Shown here piece by piece: positions 56,843 to 64,000 of a DNA stretch of 64,000 bases. The translations under genes were made by a program, and so were the position numbers. The DNA is taken from assembly GCF_900168265.1 (NCBI RefSeq), contig NZ_FVZF01000003.1:1-64000 (forward strand), in the 5' to 3' direction. This stretch comes from Salegentibacter salarius. GTDB taxonomy: Bacteria; Bacteroidota; Bacteroidia; Flavobacteriales; Flavobacteriaceae. The stretch's first letter is position 1, and each line of letters begins with the position of its first letter. The notes below the pieces were generated by a model, which worked only from the letters and a program-made list of their open reading frames with translations, did not search any database and was not told the origin of the DNA.

Positions 56843-59235
56843 TAGTCTAAAAGGCTTTCGTTGAACAATTCAAGAATTCTTCTGTATTCGTCGGTCCAAC
56901 TGCTGGGTTCTACAAAACCGTGATCTTCTACGGGATAAATTGCCATTTCCCAGTCTTCTTTGCCTAATTCAATTAAACGTTGAGAAAGCCTAACCACATC
57001 CTGAAAATGAACATTTACATCTACCATTCCGTGGGCGATCAATAGATCCCCTTCTAATCCTTCAGCAAAATAAATGGGAGAAGACCTTCTGTAAGCAATA
57101 GGATCAGCTGCCGGTTCATTTAAAATATTAGAAGTATAGCCATGATTATAATGGGCCCAATCGGTTACTGATCTTAATGCAGCACCGGCTTTAAAAGTTT
57201 CAGGTTCGGTAAACATTCCCATTAAAGTGATAAAACCACCATAACTTCCACCATAGATCCCGACTTTTTCAGGGTTTATTCCGTGATTTTCTATTAAATA
57301 TTCCACGCCGTCAACCTGGTCAGAAAGGTCTTTACCACCCATATGGCGGTAAATTCCTGTTCTCCAATCGCGACCATAACCTGCACTTCCGCGGTAATCG
57401 ATATCGATTACGGTGTAGCCAAGATCTGTTAAAAGATTATGAAACATATATTCCCTAAAATAACTGCTCCACCATTTGTGCGCGTTTTGTAGGTAACCTG
57501 CACCATGTACAAAAACTACTGCAGCATTGTTTTTTACATCTGCTTCCGGTTTGTATAACCTGGCGGGAACCATAGCGCCATCTTTCGCTTCAAATTCTAT
57601 TAATTCGGGTTCTCTCCATTCGTAGTTGCTAAATGCTTCAGATTGTCCTTCGGTTAGTTGTTTGGCTTCCGCATTTGCTTTCGTTTTCTTTAAATATAAT
57701 TCCCAGGGTTTATTGCTATAGGAATGTAAAATGGCCATATTTTTTTCATCGGGAGAAAGGTAAACATCATTGTTGCCTTCCATTTGAGTCAGTTTTTCCA
57801 TCTTACCACCCATAACCGGCATTTTATAAAAATGACGTTCGCCGGGCCCAACTTCTGAAGTCGTTAAGAACCAATGTTTTTTATTGTTGGAAAGTTCCGG
57901 ATCAAAAACTTCAAAATCGCCCTTGGTCAATGCTTTTTTATTGCCAGAAGTAACATCTAACAGGTATAGATGAGAATATCCTGTTTCCTCACTTTGAAAG
58001 TAAATATGTTTGTTATCTGGCAACCACCCCATCTCTTCATTACCGTAAAAAGTATAGCCAATTCCCGGCCCGGCAATCCAGGCTTCGTCTCGCTGACGGT
58101 CTAAAGTATTTAACTCGCCGGTTTCCAGGTTTATTTTAGCGATCCAGCGGTCTTTATTGTCTTTAGAACGAATGTTAACCACGGCGTGTTCCCCATTTTC
58201 TGAAAAATAAACGGTAGTGGGAACTACTTCTCTTTCGGTTTCTTCCCATTCTTTATCTGGATAATCTTTTACGTAATCGGGTAGATCAGTAATTCCGGGT
58301 AATTCATTTGTCTTTATGTTATAAACCGTGTCTTTTTCAAAGTTGTAAATAGCAAGTTCAACTTTAGTTTCATTTTCACCAACTTTACTGCGGGCAGGCA
58401 GATTTACGGTGTACCCCGACTCATCAACATAATTTGGAACATTGGTGTTTTCTCCACCTTCGCGGGTAATGAGCTTAAAAGTTGCGAATTTTGCGTTTGG
58501 TGAAACCTGTAAGCTACTAAGATTACGCTCTTCCAGGTAAAATGTAAAGCTCTCTTCTTCCGCAGTAGCTTCACGATAAGCTTTTTCATTTTCCTCTTCG
58601 GTTTTTCGCTGATTAACAACTTCCAGAAGTTCAAGATTTTCATCTCTAACCCAGGCATCTTTTTCCGAAGTTTTGTCTTCTTTCTCTTCTTTTGCTTTAC
58701 CGCTTTTAATATTAGTAAGCTGTTTAATGCTGCCTGCTTTTTTATTATAGATAAAAGCGTTTTCGCCCAGGCTAAAGCTGATTTTATTTTCATCTGCCAT
58801 GAATTCGGCATTCGAAATACTTTCCGAAAGATCTAATAGCTGGGTAGTTTCACCGGATTTTAGCTCGTAAATCATCAAATTTCCATTTTCACTATAGACC
58901 TTTTTACTTCTGGCTTTATTGAAGTCGCCATACCTGGGAATTAACTTTCGTTCTTCTTCAAGGCTTACCTTGCTTATTTTTGAAGTATTGCTCAAGTCAA
59001 TTTTATAAAGCGAATCTTCAGTATTTTTCTCGGGATTATAGTCAAAATAGATGGTTTCACTATCTGCACTCCACTTTACATTAGAAGGGAAGGTGCCCAT
59101 CCAATTAGGATCCTGCATAATTTTTTCTACGGAAAGCTCGCTTGTTTGCGAGATGCCGATAAAACTGAAACCTATTAATGTTAAAAAGAGAAAGTGAAAT
59201 TTAAATTTGAGGGGATTGGGTAGATGTTTTTTCAT
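56842..59235 (-). CDS. S9 family peptidase (dipeptidyl-peptidase/prolyl oligopeptidase type)
   Basis: Exported serine peptidase: signal FHFLFLTLIGFSFIGISQ, a long N-terminal beta-propeller region (about 30-520), and a C-terminal hydrolase domain with the catalytic triad Ser664 (GIYGGSYGGFITL), Asp739 (AHGMVDVNVHFQD) and His772 (YPVEDHGFVEP). 797 residues. Likely releases dipeptides in the periplasm. The downstream PLP gene begins within its stop codon. Divergent from an M28 peptidase, so this spot is a small peptide-use cluster. Confidence 0.94.
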   Translation of the reverse strand: MKKHLPNPLKFKFHFLFLTLIGFSFIGISQTSELSVEKIMQDPNWMGTFPSNVKWSADSETIYFDYNPEKNTEDSLYKIDLSNTSKISKVSLEEERKLIPRYGDFNKARSKKVYSENGNLMIYELKSGETTQLLDLSESISNAEFMADENKISFSLGENAFIYNKKAGSIKQLTNIKSGKAKEEKEDKTSEKDAWVRDENLELLEVVNQRKTEEENEKAYREATAEEESFTFYLEERNLSSLQVSPNAKFATFKLITREGGENTNVPNYVDESGYTVNLPARSKVGENETKVELAIYNFEKDTVYNIKTNELPGITDLPDYVKDYPDKEWEETEREVVPTTVYFSENGEHAVVNIRSKDNKDRWIAKINLETGELNTLDRQRDEAWIAGPGIGYTFYGNEEMGWLPDNKHIYFQSEETGYSHLYLLDVTSGNKKALTKGDFEVFDPELSNNKKHWFLTTSEVGPGERHFYKMPVMGGKMEKLTQMEGNNDVYLSPDEKNMAILHSYSNKPWELYLKKTKANAEAKQLTEGQSEAFSNYEWREPELIEFEAKDGAMVPARLYKPEADVKNNAAVVFVHGAGYLQNAHKWWSSYFREYMFHNLLTDLGYTVIDIDYRGSAGYGRDWRTGIYRHMGGKDLSDQVDGVEYLIENHGINPEKVGIYGGSYGGFITLMGMFTEPETFKAGAALRSVTDWAHYNHGYTSNILNEPAADPIAYRRSSPIYFAEGLEGDLLIAHGMVDVNVHFQDVVRLSQRLIELGKEDWEMAIYPVEDHGFVEPSSWTDEYRRILELFNESLLD

Positions 59236-59337
59236 CGATTTAAGGAATTGTCGTTTTAATTTTTAAAAGCACAGCCAATATAGTTAAAATGCTAAAAACA
59301 GTAAAGCATTCGCTTGAAGTTGAAAAAATATAAATGA

Positions 59338-59345
59338 TATCTTTA
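59338..59345 (+). promoter_or_regulatory. Probable promoter box TATCTTTA of the M28 peptidase gene
   Basis: One mismatch to TAnnTTTG, with TTG 21 bases upstream (59314-59316). Leader about 25 bases. Confidence 0.45.
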
Positions 59346-59377
59346 GGCTCAATTCTTAACATATTAATCAAAATAGA

Positions 59378-60928
59378 ATGAAGAAAAACTTACGTTCACT
59401 TTTTAGTTTATTCCTTGTGGCCGGTGCATTACAGGTGCAGGCGCAAGAAGAAATGGTAGACAAAATTGTAAAGGAAGCCAATGAAAATTCAAAGTTAGAA
59501 GAACTTGCCCACGAAATGGTAGATGTGGTAGGGCCACGATTGGTGGGAACCCCGCAAATGAAAAACGCACACGACTGGGCAGTAAAAAAATATGATAGCT
59601 GGGGGATTTCAGCAGAAAATCAGGAATATGGAACCTGGCGAGGCTGGGAACGCGGAATTACCCATATAGATCTTGTAGAACCAAGAGTGAGAACCTTAAA
59701 TGGACGGCAATTGGCCTGGAGCCCTTCTACAGGAAAAAAAGGAGTGACTGCCGAGGTAGTTATTCTACCTGAAGCAGAAGATTCTACTGCGTTTGCCGAA
59801 ATGCTTTCCTCGGTTAAAGGAAAATTCGTGATGATATCGGTAAACGAACCTACCGGAAGACCACCATATAACTGGGAAGAATGGGCTACTGAAAAATCCT
59901 GGAAGAATATGCAGGAAAGCATAAAGGAAACCGATTCTCTTTGGAGAAACCGAATTCAAAATACGGGATATGGTTATCGTGAACTGCCAAAAGCTTTAGA
60001 AGAAGCCGGTGCAGCAGGTATTGTAACTTCAAACTGGTCTCACGGATTTGGTGCGAATAAGGTTTTTGGTGCGTATACCAATGATATTCCCACTATAGAT
60101 CTTGCTCTGGAAGATTACGGTTTGCTTTATCGTTTAGCCGAAAATAATAACGCACCGGAGATAAAAGTAGTGGCCCAATCTAAAGATCTGGGTGAAGTGC
60201 CAACTTTCAATACAATAGCCAGAATTGAAGGCAGCGAAAAGCCTGAAGAATATGTTATTCTTTCTGCGCATTTCGATTCCTGGGATGGTGGAACCGGAGC
60301 AACCGATAATGCTACAGGAACTATGGTGATGATGGAAACGATGCGAATCCTTAAAAAACTATATCCAAACCCTAAACGAACTATTATTGCCGGGCATTGG
60401 GGTAGTGAAGAGCAGGGACTTAATGGTTCTCGTGCTTTTGTAAAGGACAACCCGGAAATTGTAGCTAATGTTCAGGCCTTATTTAACCAGGATAACGGAA
60501 CCGGAAGAGTGAAAAATATTAGCGGACAGGGATTTTTGCACGCCTATGATTATATTGGAAGTTGGTTAGAACCTGTTCCACAGGAAATAAAAAGTGAGAT
60601 TGAAACTTCTTTCCCCGGAACACCTTCCAGCGGAGGAACTGATCATGCTTCTTTCGTGGCTGCCGGAGCGCCTGCGTTTATGTTGAGATCTTTAAACTGG
60701 TCTTACTGGGACTATACCTGGCACACCAATTTAGATACCTATGATAAAATTGTTTTTGATGATGTACGCAGTAATGTGATCTTAACCGCGATTATGACTT
60801 ATATGGCGAGCGAAGATCCTGAAACTACCTCAAGAGAAAGAGCTGTTTTACCAATTAACAGAAGAACAGGCGAACAAATGACCTGGCCTGAACCAAGAGA
60901 TGCTGAGAGAAAAGGCGGATTGGATTAA
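59378..60928 (+). CDS. M28 family aminopeptidase/carboxypeptidase Q-like
   Basis: Exported two-zinc exopeptidase. Signal peptide LFSLFLVAGALQVQAQ; a PA-type inserted domain (about 120-275); then the M28 core with metal and catalytic residues His298 and Asp310 (SAHFDSWDGGTGATDNATG), Glu344/Glu345 (HWGSEEQGLNGS), Asp372 (ALFNQDNGTG) and His423 (GGTDHASF). 516 residues. The nearest characterised relative in style is carboxypeptidase Q. Works, probably, on peptides released by enzymes such as the divergent S9 peptidase. Confidence 0.93.
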   Translation: MKKNLRSLFSLFLVAGALQVQAQEEMVDKIVKEANENSKLEELAHEMVDVVGPRLVGTPQMKNAHDWAVKKYDSWGISAENQEYGTWRGWERGITHIDLVEPRVRTLNGRQLAWSPSTGKKGVTAEVVILPEAEDSTAFAEMLSSVKGKFVMISVNEPTGRPPYNWEEWATEKSWKNMQESIKETDSLWRNRIQNTGYGYRELPKALEEAGAAGIVTSNWSHGFGANKVFGAYTNDIPTIDLALEDYGLLYRLAENNNAPEIKVVAQSKDLGEVPTFNTIARIEGSEKPEEYVILSAHFDSWDGGTGATDNATGTMVMMETMRILKKLYPNPKRTIIAGHWGSEEQGLNGSRAFVKDNPEIVANVQALFNQDNGTGRVKNISGQGFLHAYDYIGSWLEPVPQEIKSEIETSFPGTPSSGGTDHASFVAAGAPAFMLRSLNWSYWDYTWHTNLDTYDKIVFDDVRSNVILTAIMTYMASEDPETTSRERAVLPINRRTGEQMTWPEPRDAERKGGLD

Positions 60929-60967
60929 GGGCTAATTAATAAAAAGGTTGTTTGATTTTTTTTAAAA

Positions 60968-61046
60968 CGTCATCCTGAACTTGTTTCAGGATCTAAGATG
61001 TTGACAGTAAAAACAAGTTAGAAGCTGAAACAAGTTCAGCTTGACG
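60968..61046. repeat. Inverted pair of REP hairpins, CGTCA...TGACG
   Basis: Left unit CGTCATCCTGAACTTGTTTC-AGGATCTAA and right unit, read in reverse complement, CGTCAAGCTGAACTTGTTTC-AGCTTCTAA. Each unit is its own hairpin with loop CTTG, and the outer stem pairs differ (TCC/GGA against AGC/GCT) while pairing is kept. Located between convergent genes. Confidence 0.7.
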
Positions 61047-61057
61047 AACTTAAAAAA

Positions 61058-61125
61058 CGTCATTGAGAGGGACGAAGTAATCTGTAAATTAATGGCAGAT
61101 TACTTCACTCCGTTCTTAATGACGT
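61058..61125. repeat. CGTCATTGAGAGG...TTAATGACG inverted repeat
   Basis: Arms CGTCATT / AATGACG enclosing GACGAAGTAATCTG and CAGATTACTTCACTCC, the second common flavobacterial REP style. Adjoins the element at 60968 in the same convergent gap. Confidence 0.65.
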
Positions 61126-61150
61126 TTTGATTTATAGAAATCTTATAGAT

Positions 61151-61504
61151 TTAACCTTTCAAATCCCCTCCTACAGGAATGCTGCAATCGTGATAAGGCT
61201 CACCGTGTGGAGGATTTTTAGTAGGCTTGTCTTGTCTTACTCTTATTGGGGAAGTGGTCATTTCCTGTTGGGTGTCAGTACTGTTGGCTTCAGTTAAAGA
61301 AGCGCCAACCGGCATATCGCAACGGTGACCGGGTTGTCCATGTGGAGGATTCACATCTGGAGTTTCTTCGCTACCTGCAGTGTTTCCTGTCATTTGAGTA
61401 TTTGGCGCAGTTTCAGGAGTTTTTTCTTCTTCTTTACACGAAGTAAAAACAGTAAGTCCTAAAACAGCAATTCCGAGAAAAATTTTATTTATAGTGATTT
61501 TCAT
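61151..61504 (-). CDS. Lipoprotein with two NPPHGxPxHxCxxPVG repeats
   Basis: 117 residues: signal with lipobox TVFTSCKEEEK, a Glu/Thr/Pro-rich linker, then two copies of a 19-residue unit, NPPHGQPGHRCDMPVGASL and NPPHGEPYHDCSIPVGGDL, about 40 residues apart, the second at the C-terminus. The unit is His/Cys/Pro-rich and may bind metal. From memory, similar units recur in unannotated flavobacterial proteins; the function is unknown. Next to a DUF1028 gene on the same strand. Confidence 0.75.
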   Translation of the reverse strand: MKITINKIFLGIAVLGLTVFTSCKEEEKTPETAPNTQMTGNTAGSEETPDVNPPHGQPGHRCDMPVGASLTEANSTDTQQEMTTSPIRVRQDKPTKNPPHGEPYHDCSIPVGGDLKG

Positions 61505-61532
61505 AACAGTAATATTTTAAGTTTTAAAGGTA

Positions 61533-62537
61533 CTAATTCTTAGAAGATTGACTGGTGAGCATTTCTAGTTCCTCTTCGGTCACATCTATAAGTCCGGCTT
61601 TTGGTAGACGCTTCAACATTGTTCTCCAGTTTTCGTCTTCATCAAAAATTCTATCAAAAATTTGTTTCGCTTCTTGTAAACGAGCGCTGTTGGCAAGAGC
61701 CACCGCTTTCCAGAAACGCATTTCCAGGTTTTCCGGGAACATACTTTCAGCAGTGCCGTATTGCTCCAGAGCTTTTTCTACATTTCCTTCTTCCATAGCC
61801 AGATCGCCACGGTTCATAAATTCGTAAGCTCTTGCTGTTTTTAGCAGTCTGTCCAGTTCTTTTATAGGGTTTTTATGGTCATCTACTCTCAGGTCTATTT
61901 TCTTATCCTTCCAAACTTCTTCAACTTTATCGGGACCAACCACGATTAAAGCTGCCGATTGTTTCCCGCGGATATCTCCACCTGCTTTTTGAGCAGCTTT
62001 TAAAACGGCTACGACTCTTTCGGCTAGAGGCAGATTTACATTTTCAGTAAAGGCTTTTGCCATTTCAGGAACTACTTGATCATTAAGCATCATATTAGCC
62101 TGAACCGAAAAGTTATCTCCGGTAATATGCCGGGCTTCAGCTACACAATTTTCGCCGGTATAAGCTGCATTTTTTCCCGATTTTCCAAGAATGGCTAATT
62201 GCCGAAAATCGCGACCTTCATCGTTATTAATAAGTGTTTCTATAGCTTCTTCCGGGGTGTAGCCTTCGTTTAAAAGTTTAAGGCCTTCGGGACCAAAAGC
62301 AGGATTTACAAAAGATTGGGTGGCAACCACGCCAACTCCAGATTTTCCCCAGGCCACCAGAGGCCCAACCGAAAACCAATGACTTTGAACGCCCACAGCC
62401 ATCTCGCCGGTTTTAGCATCCCGGGCTACAATAGAATAGGTATGTGCAAAAGCGTCTCCGCTAATTTCAGAATTTTGGGCTTTACTATTTAAAGTTGAGA
62501 TAAATAGTAAAACGCTAAAGAGTAAAAATTGCTTCAT
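61533..62537 (-). CDS. DUF1028 domain protein with C-terminal helical domain
   Basis: Exported (signal FLLFSVLLFISTLNSKAQ). The DUF1028 part (about 30-225) begins HTYSIVARDAKTGEMAVGVQ and SHWFSVGPLVAWGKSGVGVV, and looks like an Ntn-hydrolase fold; the last 100 residues hold TPR-like helices (RGDLAMEEGNVEKALEQYGT). 334 residues. Function not established. A TATCTTTA box lies 24 bases upstream. Confidence 0.88.
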   Translation of the reverse strand: MKQFLLFSVLLFISTLNSKAQNSEISGDAFAHTYSIVARDAKTGEMAVGVQSHWFSVGPLVAWGKSGVGVVATQSFVNPAFGPEGLKLLNEGYTPEEAIETLINNDEGRDFRQLAILGKSGKNAAYTGENCVAEARHITGDNFSVQANMMLNDQVVPEMAKAFTENVNLPLAERVVAVLKAAQKAGGDIRGKQSAALIVVGPDKVEEVWKDKKIDLRVDDHKNPIKELDRLLKTARAYEFMNRGDLAMEEGNVEKALEQYGTAESMFPENLEMRFWKAVALANSARLQEAKQIFDRIFDEDENWRTMLKRLPKAGLIDVTEEELEMLTSQSSKN

Positions 62538-62560
62538 AACGCAGGTTTCTGATTAAAAGT

Positions 62561-62568
62561 TAAAGATA
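62561..62568 (-). promoter_or_regulatory. Probable promoter box TATCTTTA of the DUF1028 gene
   Basis: One mismatch to TAnnTTTG on the minus strand at a normal distance from the start codon. Confidence 0.4.
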
Positions 62569-62588
62569 GCGAAACTCTACTGAATTAT

Positions 62589-63284
62589 TTAAAAAGTATG
62601 ATGCAGGCTAAGCTGAATTTGGCCTTTGCTCACATTATCTGTAGTCTGTGTCATATAACCGGCCTGGACTTTAAGATTGTCTTTTAGCGCATAACCCAGT
62701 GCTGAATAGAATCGGTTACGATCAAATAATTCTACGCTTCTACCACCGCCAATTTCCCGTTCGCCATTTATGAAGATCTCGTTATATAAGGCAAGATAAA
62801 CAGCGTTTTTGTTGAGGTTTTTCTGATTTAAAGGCACATTTAAAAATAAATTATAGCGATAACGGGTTCTAAAATCCTGGTCTTCTACCCAGCGCTGCTC
62901 GTATCTAAAGCGGTGTGTGAGGTAAAAACGTTCACTTAATTTATGCGGAAGCAAAGCCTCCTGGTAAATCCTGCTTTCACCTGAAGTATCGTCGCTATCA
63001 CCAAAAGTTCCAGAGGTAATATTACCATATCCAAGAGTGAATTTTACATCTGCATTTTTTGGCGAATAGGTAAGTCCGCCGCGAATAAGTAGTTGCTCTA
63101 AATCGCCACCAAGATTCCAGTTTCTATATTGTATATCTCCCTGGAGACCCCATTGACTCTCGCCAAGATTAGTGTTCCAGAAATACATATACCAGGCGCC
63201 GGTTTGATCTTCATCAATCTGGGCATTGGCAGAAAAGGAAATAAGAAGGCTAAATAGAATTGCGGAAAGAAGTGAATTTTTCAT
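62589..63284 (-). CDS. DUF2490 outer membrane beta-barrel protein
   Basis: Signal peptide SAILFSLLISFSANAQ, then amphipathic strands beginning DEDQTGAWYMYFWNTNLGES and ending in a C-terminal Phe (IQLSLHHTF), the usual outer membrane barrel signal. The order of motifs (GLQGDIQYRNWNLGGDLEQL, RFRYEQRW) is that of DUF2490. 231 residues. Role unknown. Perfect TATATTTG box 14 bases upstream of the ATG. Confidence 0.9.
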   Translation of the reverse strand: MKNSLLSAILFSLLISFSANAQIDEDQTGAWYMYFWNTNLGESQWGLQGDIQYRNWNLGGDLEQLLIRGGLTYSPKNADVKFTLGYGNITSGTFGDSDDTSGESRIYQEALLPHKLSERFYLTHRFRYEQRWVEDQDFRTRYRYNLFLNVPLNQKNLNKNAVYLALYNEIFINGEREIGGGRSVELFDRNRFYSALGYALKDNLKVQAGYMTQTTDNVSKGQIQLSLHHTF

Positions 63285-63297
63285 TTTTGCTTTTTCG

Positions 63298-63305
63298 CAA
63301 ATATA
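63298..63305 (-). promoter_or_regulatory. Promoter box TATATTTG of the DUF2490 gene
   Basis: Exact TAnnTTTG on the minus strand; predicted leader of only about seven bases. Confidence 0.6.
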
Positions 63306-63331
63306 GCATTCCGCAGTGAAAAAGTATGGTA

Positions 63332-63634
63332 TTACTGCTCTTTCACTTCTGTAACCAGAATATAATCGGGGCCACCATCTACGGGATAACCTTCTATTTT
63401 TGATCCTGAAACTTTGATTTCTTTACCTACAAATTCGTCCAGATTCAATTTTTCACTTTTTAAAGCATAAAAATCCTCTTCTGAATTTAAAACGTGGGTG
63501 CCATATTGGTAAGAAGTAATTCCCTGGTTTTCTATAGTTCCGGTAAGTTGCATTTGTTCTTGTGTTTTTTCCCTGTCACAGGTAGCAGCAAAAAAAATGA
63601 GTCCGGTAAACAGGCTTAGAAAAAAGACTTTCAT
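63332..63634 (-). CDS. Small lipoprotein of unknown function
   Basis: 100 residues. Signal LSLFTGLIFFAATCDREK with an atypical lipobox (AATC). The mature part, LTGTIENQGITSYQYGTHVL to LVTEVKEQ, looks like a small beta barrel (OB-like, similar to bacterial proteins with a GTxxxxxxxxG...KxVxVxG plan); VGKEIKVSGSKIEGYPVDGG is the clearest piece. No family named. Upstream of the DUF2490 gene on the same strand, with a terminator not seen between them. Confidence 0.65.
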   Translation of the reverse strand: MKVFFLSLFTGLIFFAATCDREKTQEQMQLTGTIENQGITSYQYGTHVLNSEEDFYALKSEKLNLDEFVGKEIKVSGSKIEGYPVDGGPDYILVTEVKEQ

Positions 63635-63736
63635 AAAATTTTATTTTGAAAATAAACAATCGAATTAAAGTTAATAAAAGCCGTGAAACTGACTGAAGTT
63701 TTAAGTTATAATATGATAAATTTCTGAAAACATTAT

Positions 63737-63744
63737 TATTTTTG
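63737..63744 (+). promoter_or_regulatory. Promoter box TATTTTTG of the tRNA-Arg unit
   Basis: Exact TAnnTTTG 12 bases before the first, degenerate tRNA copy; no promoter-like box lies between the two copies, so both are probably in one transcript. Confidence 0.55.
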
Positions 63745-63756
63745 TTGCGCTTACAA

Positions 63757-63830
63757 GGCCTCGTAGTTCAACGGATAGAATAGTCCCGAAGCTTCGGGAT
63801 CCTAAACCTAAGATCCGGGTTTTTAAGGTA
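63757..63830 (+). pseudogene. Degenerate tRNA-Arg copy with a palindrome in the anticodon arm
   Basis: Its first 27 bases equal the 5' half of the intact tRNA-Arg 87 bases downstream. The 5' anticodon stem is then replaced by the perfect palindrome TCCCGAAGCTTCGGGA, after which TCCTAAACCTAAGATCCGGG is a decayed form of the anticodon-variable-T region. The 3' acceptor half (CGAGGCT) is missing, so it cannot fold as a tRNA. Confidence 0.75.
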
Positions 63831-63843
63831 AGTTTTAAATATT

Positions 63844-63915
63844 GGCCTCGTAGTTCAACGGATAGAATAGAAGTTTCCTAAACTTTAGATCCAGGTTCGA
63901 TTCCTGGCGAGGCTA
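63844..63915 (+). tRNA. tRNA-Arg (anticodon CCT)
   Basis: 72 bases. Acceptor GGCCTCG / CGAGGCT with discriminator A; D arm GTTC-AACGGATA-GAAT; anticodon arm GAAGT-TTCCTAA-ACTTT giving CCU (reads AGG); variable AGAT; T arm CCAGG-TTCGATT-CCTGG. CCA is not encoded. A run of T follows directly and could end the transcript. Confidence 0.92.
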
Positions 63916-63972
63916 CTTTTTCTGCATTTATCAAAACCCTCAAGAAATTTCAACATCTTCTTAAATAAATCA

Positions 63973-63980
63973 TAGCTTTG
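63973..63980 (+). promoter_or_regulatory. Promoter-like box TAGCTTTG near the window end
   Basis: Exact TAnnTTTG on the plus strand 20 bases before the window edge; would serve a gene outside the window. Confidence 0.35.
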
Positions 63981-64000
63981 TGCTTGAAATGGGGTGCTTG

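Noticed and set aside
63757-63843. Phage or island attachment-site duplication at tRNA-Arg
   Set aside because: Integrases normally duplicate the 3' end or anticodon region; here the 5' half is duplicated, and no integrase or element lies between the copies.

Overview
The window is chromosomal DNA of a Bacteroidota bacterium, almost certainly a marine member of the Flavobacteriaceae close to Salegentibacter, Gramella or Zunongwangia (inference from gene content and protein style; no search was run). Supporting signs are the phylum-specific promoter box TAnnTTTG in front of many genes, no obvious Shine-Dalgarno sequences, a complete MoxR/Bat (aerotolerance) operon, an IPExxxVDY-type protein, a 632-residue PurF, SusD-free housekeeping islands, and many lipoproteins with short MKK...SC signals.

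Layout. 1-1393: the 3' end of an IS1182-type transposase, then a gene-free stretch with two tandem copies of a small-RNA-like unit on the minus strand. 1394-5445: purine and nucleic acid genes on the minus strand (purF, a PfkB kinase, rnhA, purN). 5594-9875: acpP-fabF-rnc, then an IPExxxVDY protein coupled to pyk. 10024-14411: dinB, then a run of small genes (NAD-binding protein, CYTH, YCII lipoprotein, GNAT, DUF5996). 14591-21230: thioredoxin and a three-gene RND efflux operon with a GbsR/MarR-type regulator. 21302-25714: an outer membrane phospholipase A broken by a frameshift, an isoaspartyl peptidase/asparaginase, and divergently 3-hydroxyanthranilate dioxygenase with an ALDH7-type dehydrogenase. 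25978-30478: YkvA, acyl-ACP desaturase, a phosphatase/AlbA_2 pair and an SDR. 30634-40766: a DUF4382 lipoprotein, then the eight-gene MoxR-DUF58-x-BatA-BatB-BatC-BatD-BatE operon. 40845-47564: a small secreted protein, SulP, CvpA, pheS with two small coupled genes, gpsA, a BON-LysM protein. 47724-52233: nadD-gmk-yicC, an alpha/beta hydrolase, a thioesterase coupled to a frameshifted membrane protein. 52235-60928: EamA transporter, ArsC-like protein, DUF3298 lipoprotein, cystathionine gamma-synthase/lyase, a cysteine-desulfurase-like enzyme coupled to an S9 peptidase, and an M28 peptidase. 61151-63634: envelope proteins (a repeat lipoprotein, DUF1028, DUF2490, a small lipoprotein). 63757-63915: a degenerate tRNA-Arg copy in front of an intact tRNA-Arg(CCT).

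Most genes are ordinary housekeeping. The unusual material is between genes: REP-like hairpins with compensatory changes that are found in most of the longer convergent gaps, strand-specific G-U pairs that tell which strand of a hairpin is the RNA, an orphan terminator that implies an unannotated transcript at 46.8-46.95 kb, a two-tier hairpin in the sulP leader, several apparently leaderless genes, and two genes each interrupted at a six-A run. I see no CRISPR array, prophage, restriction system or other recognisable defence island. The best candidates for something undescribed are the tandem small-RNA units next to purF, the orphan-terminator transcript, and the tRNA-Arg pair.
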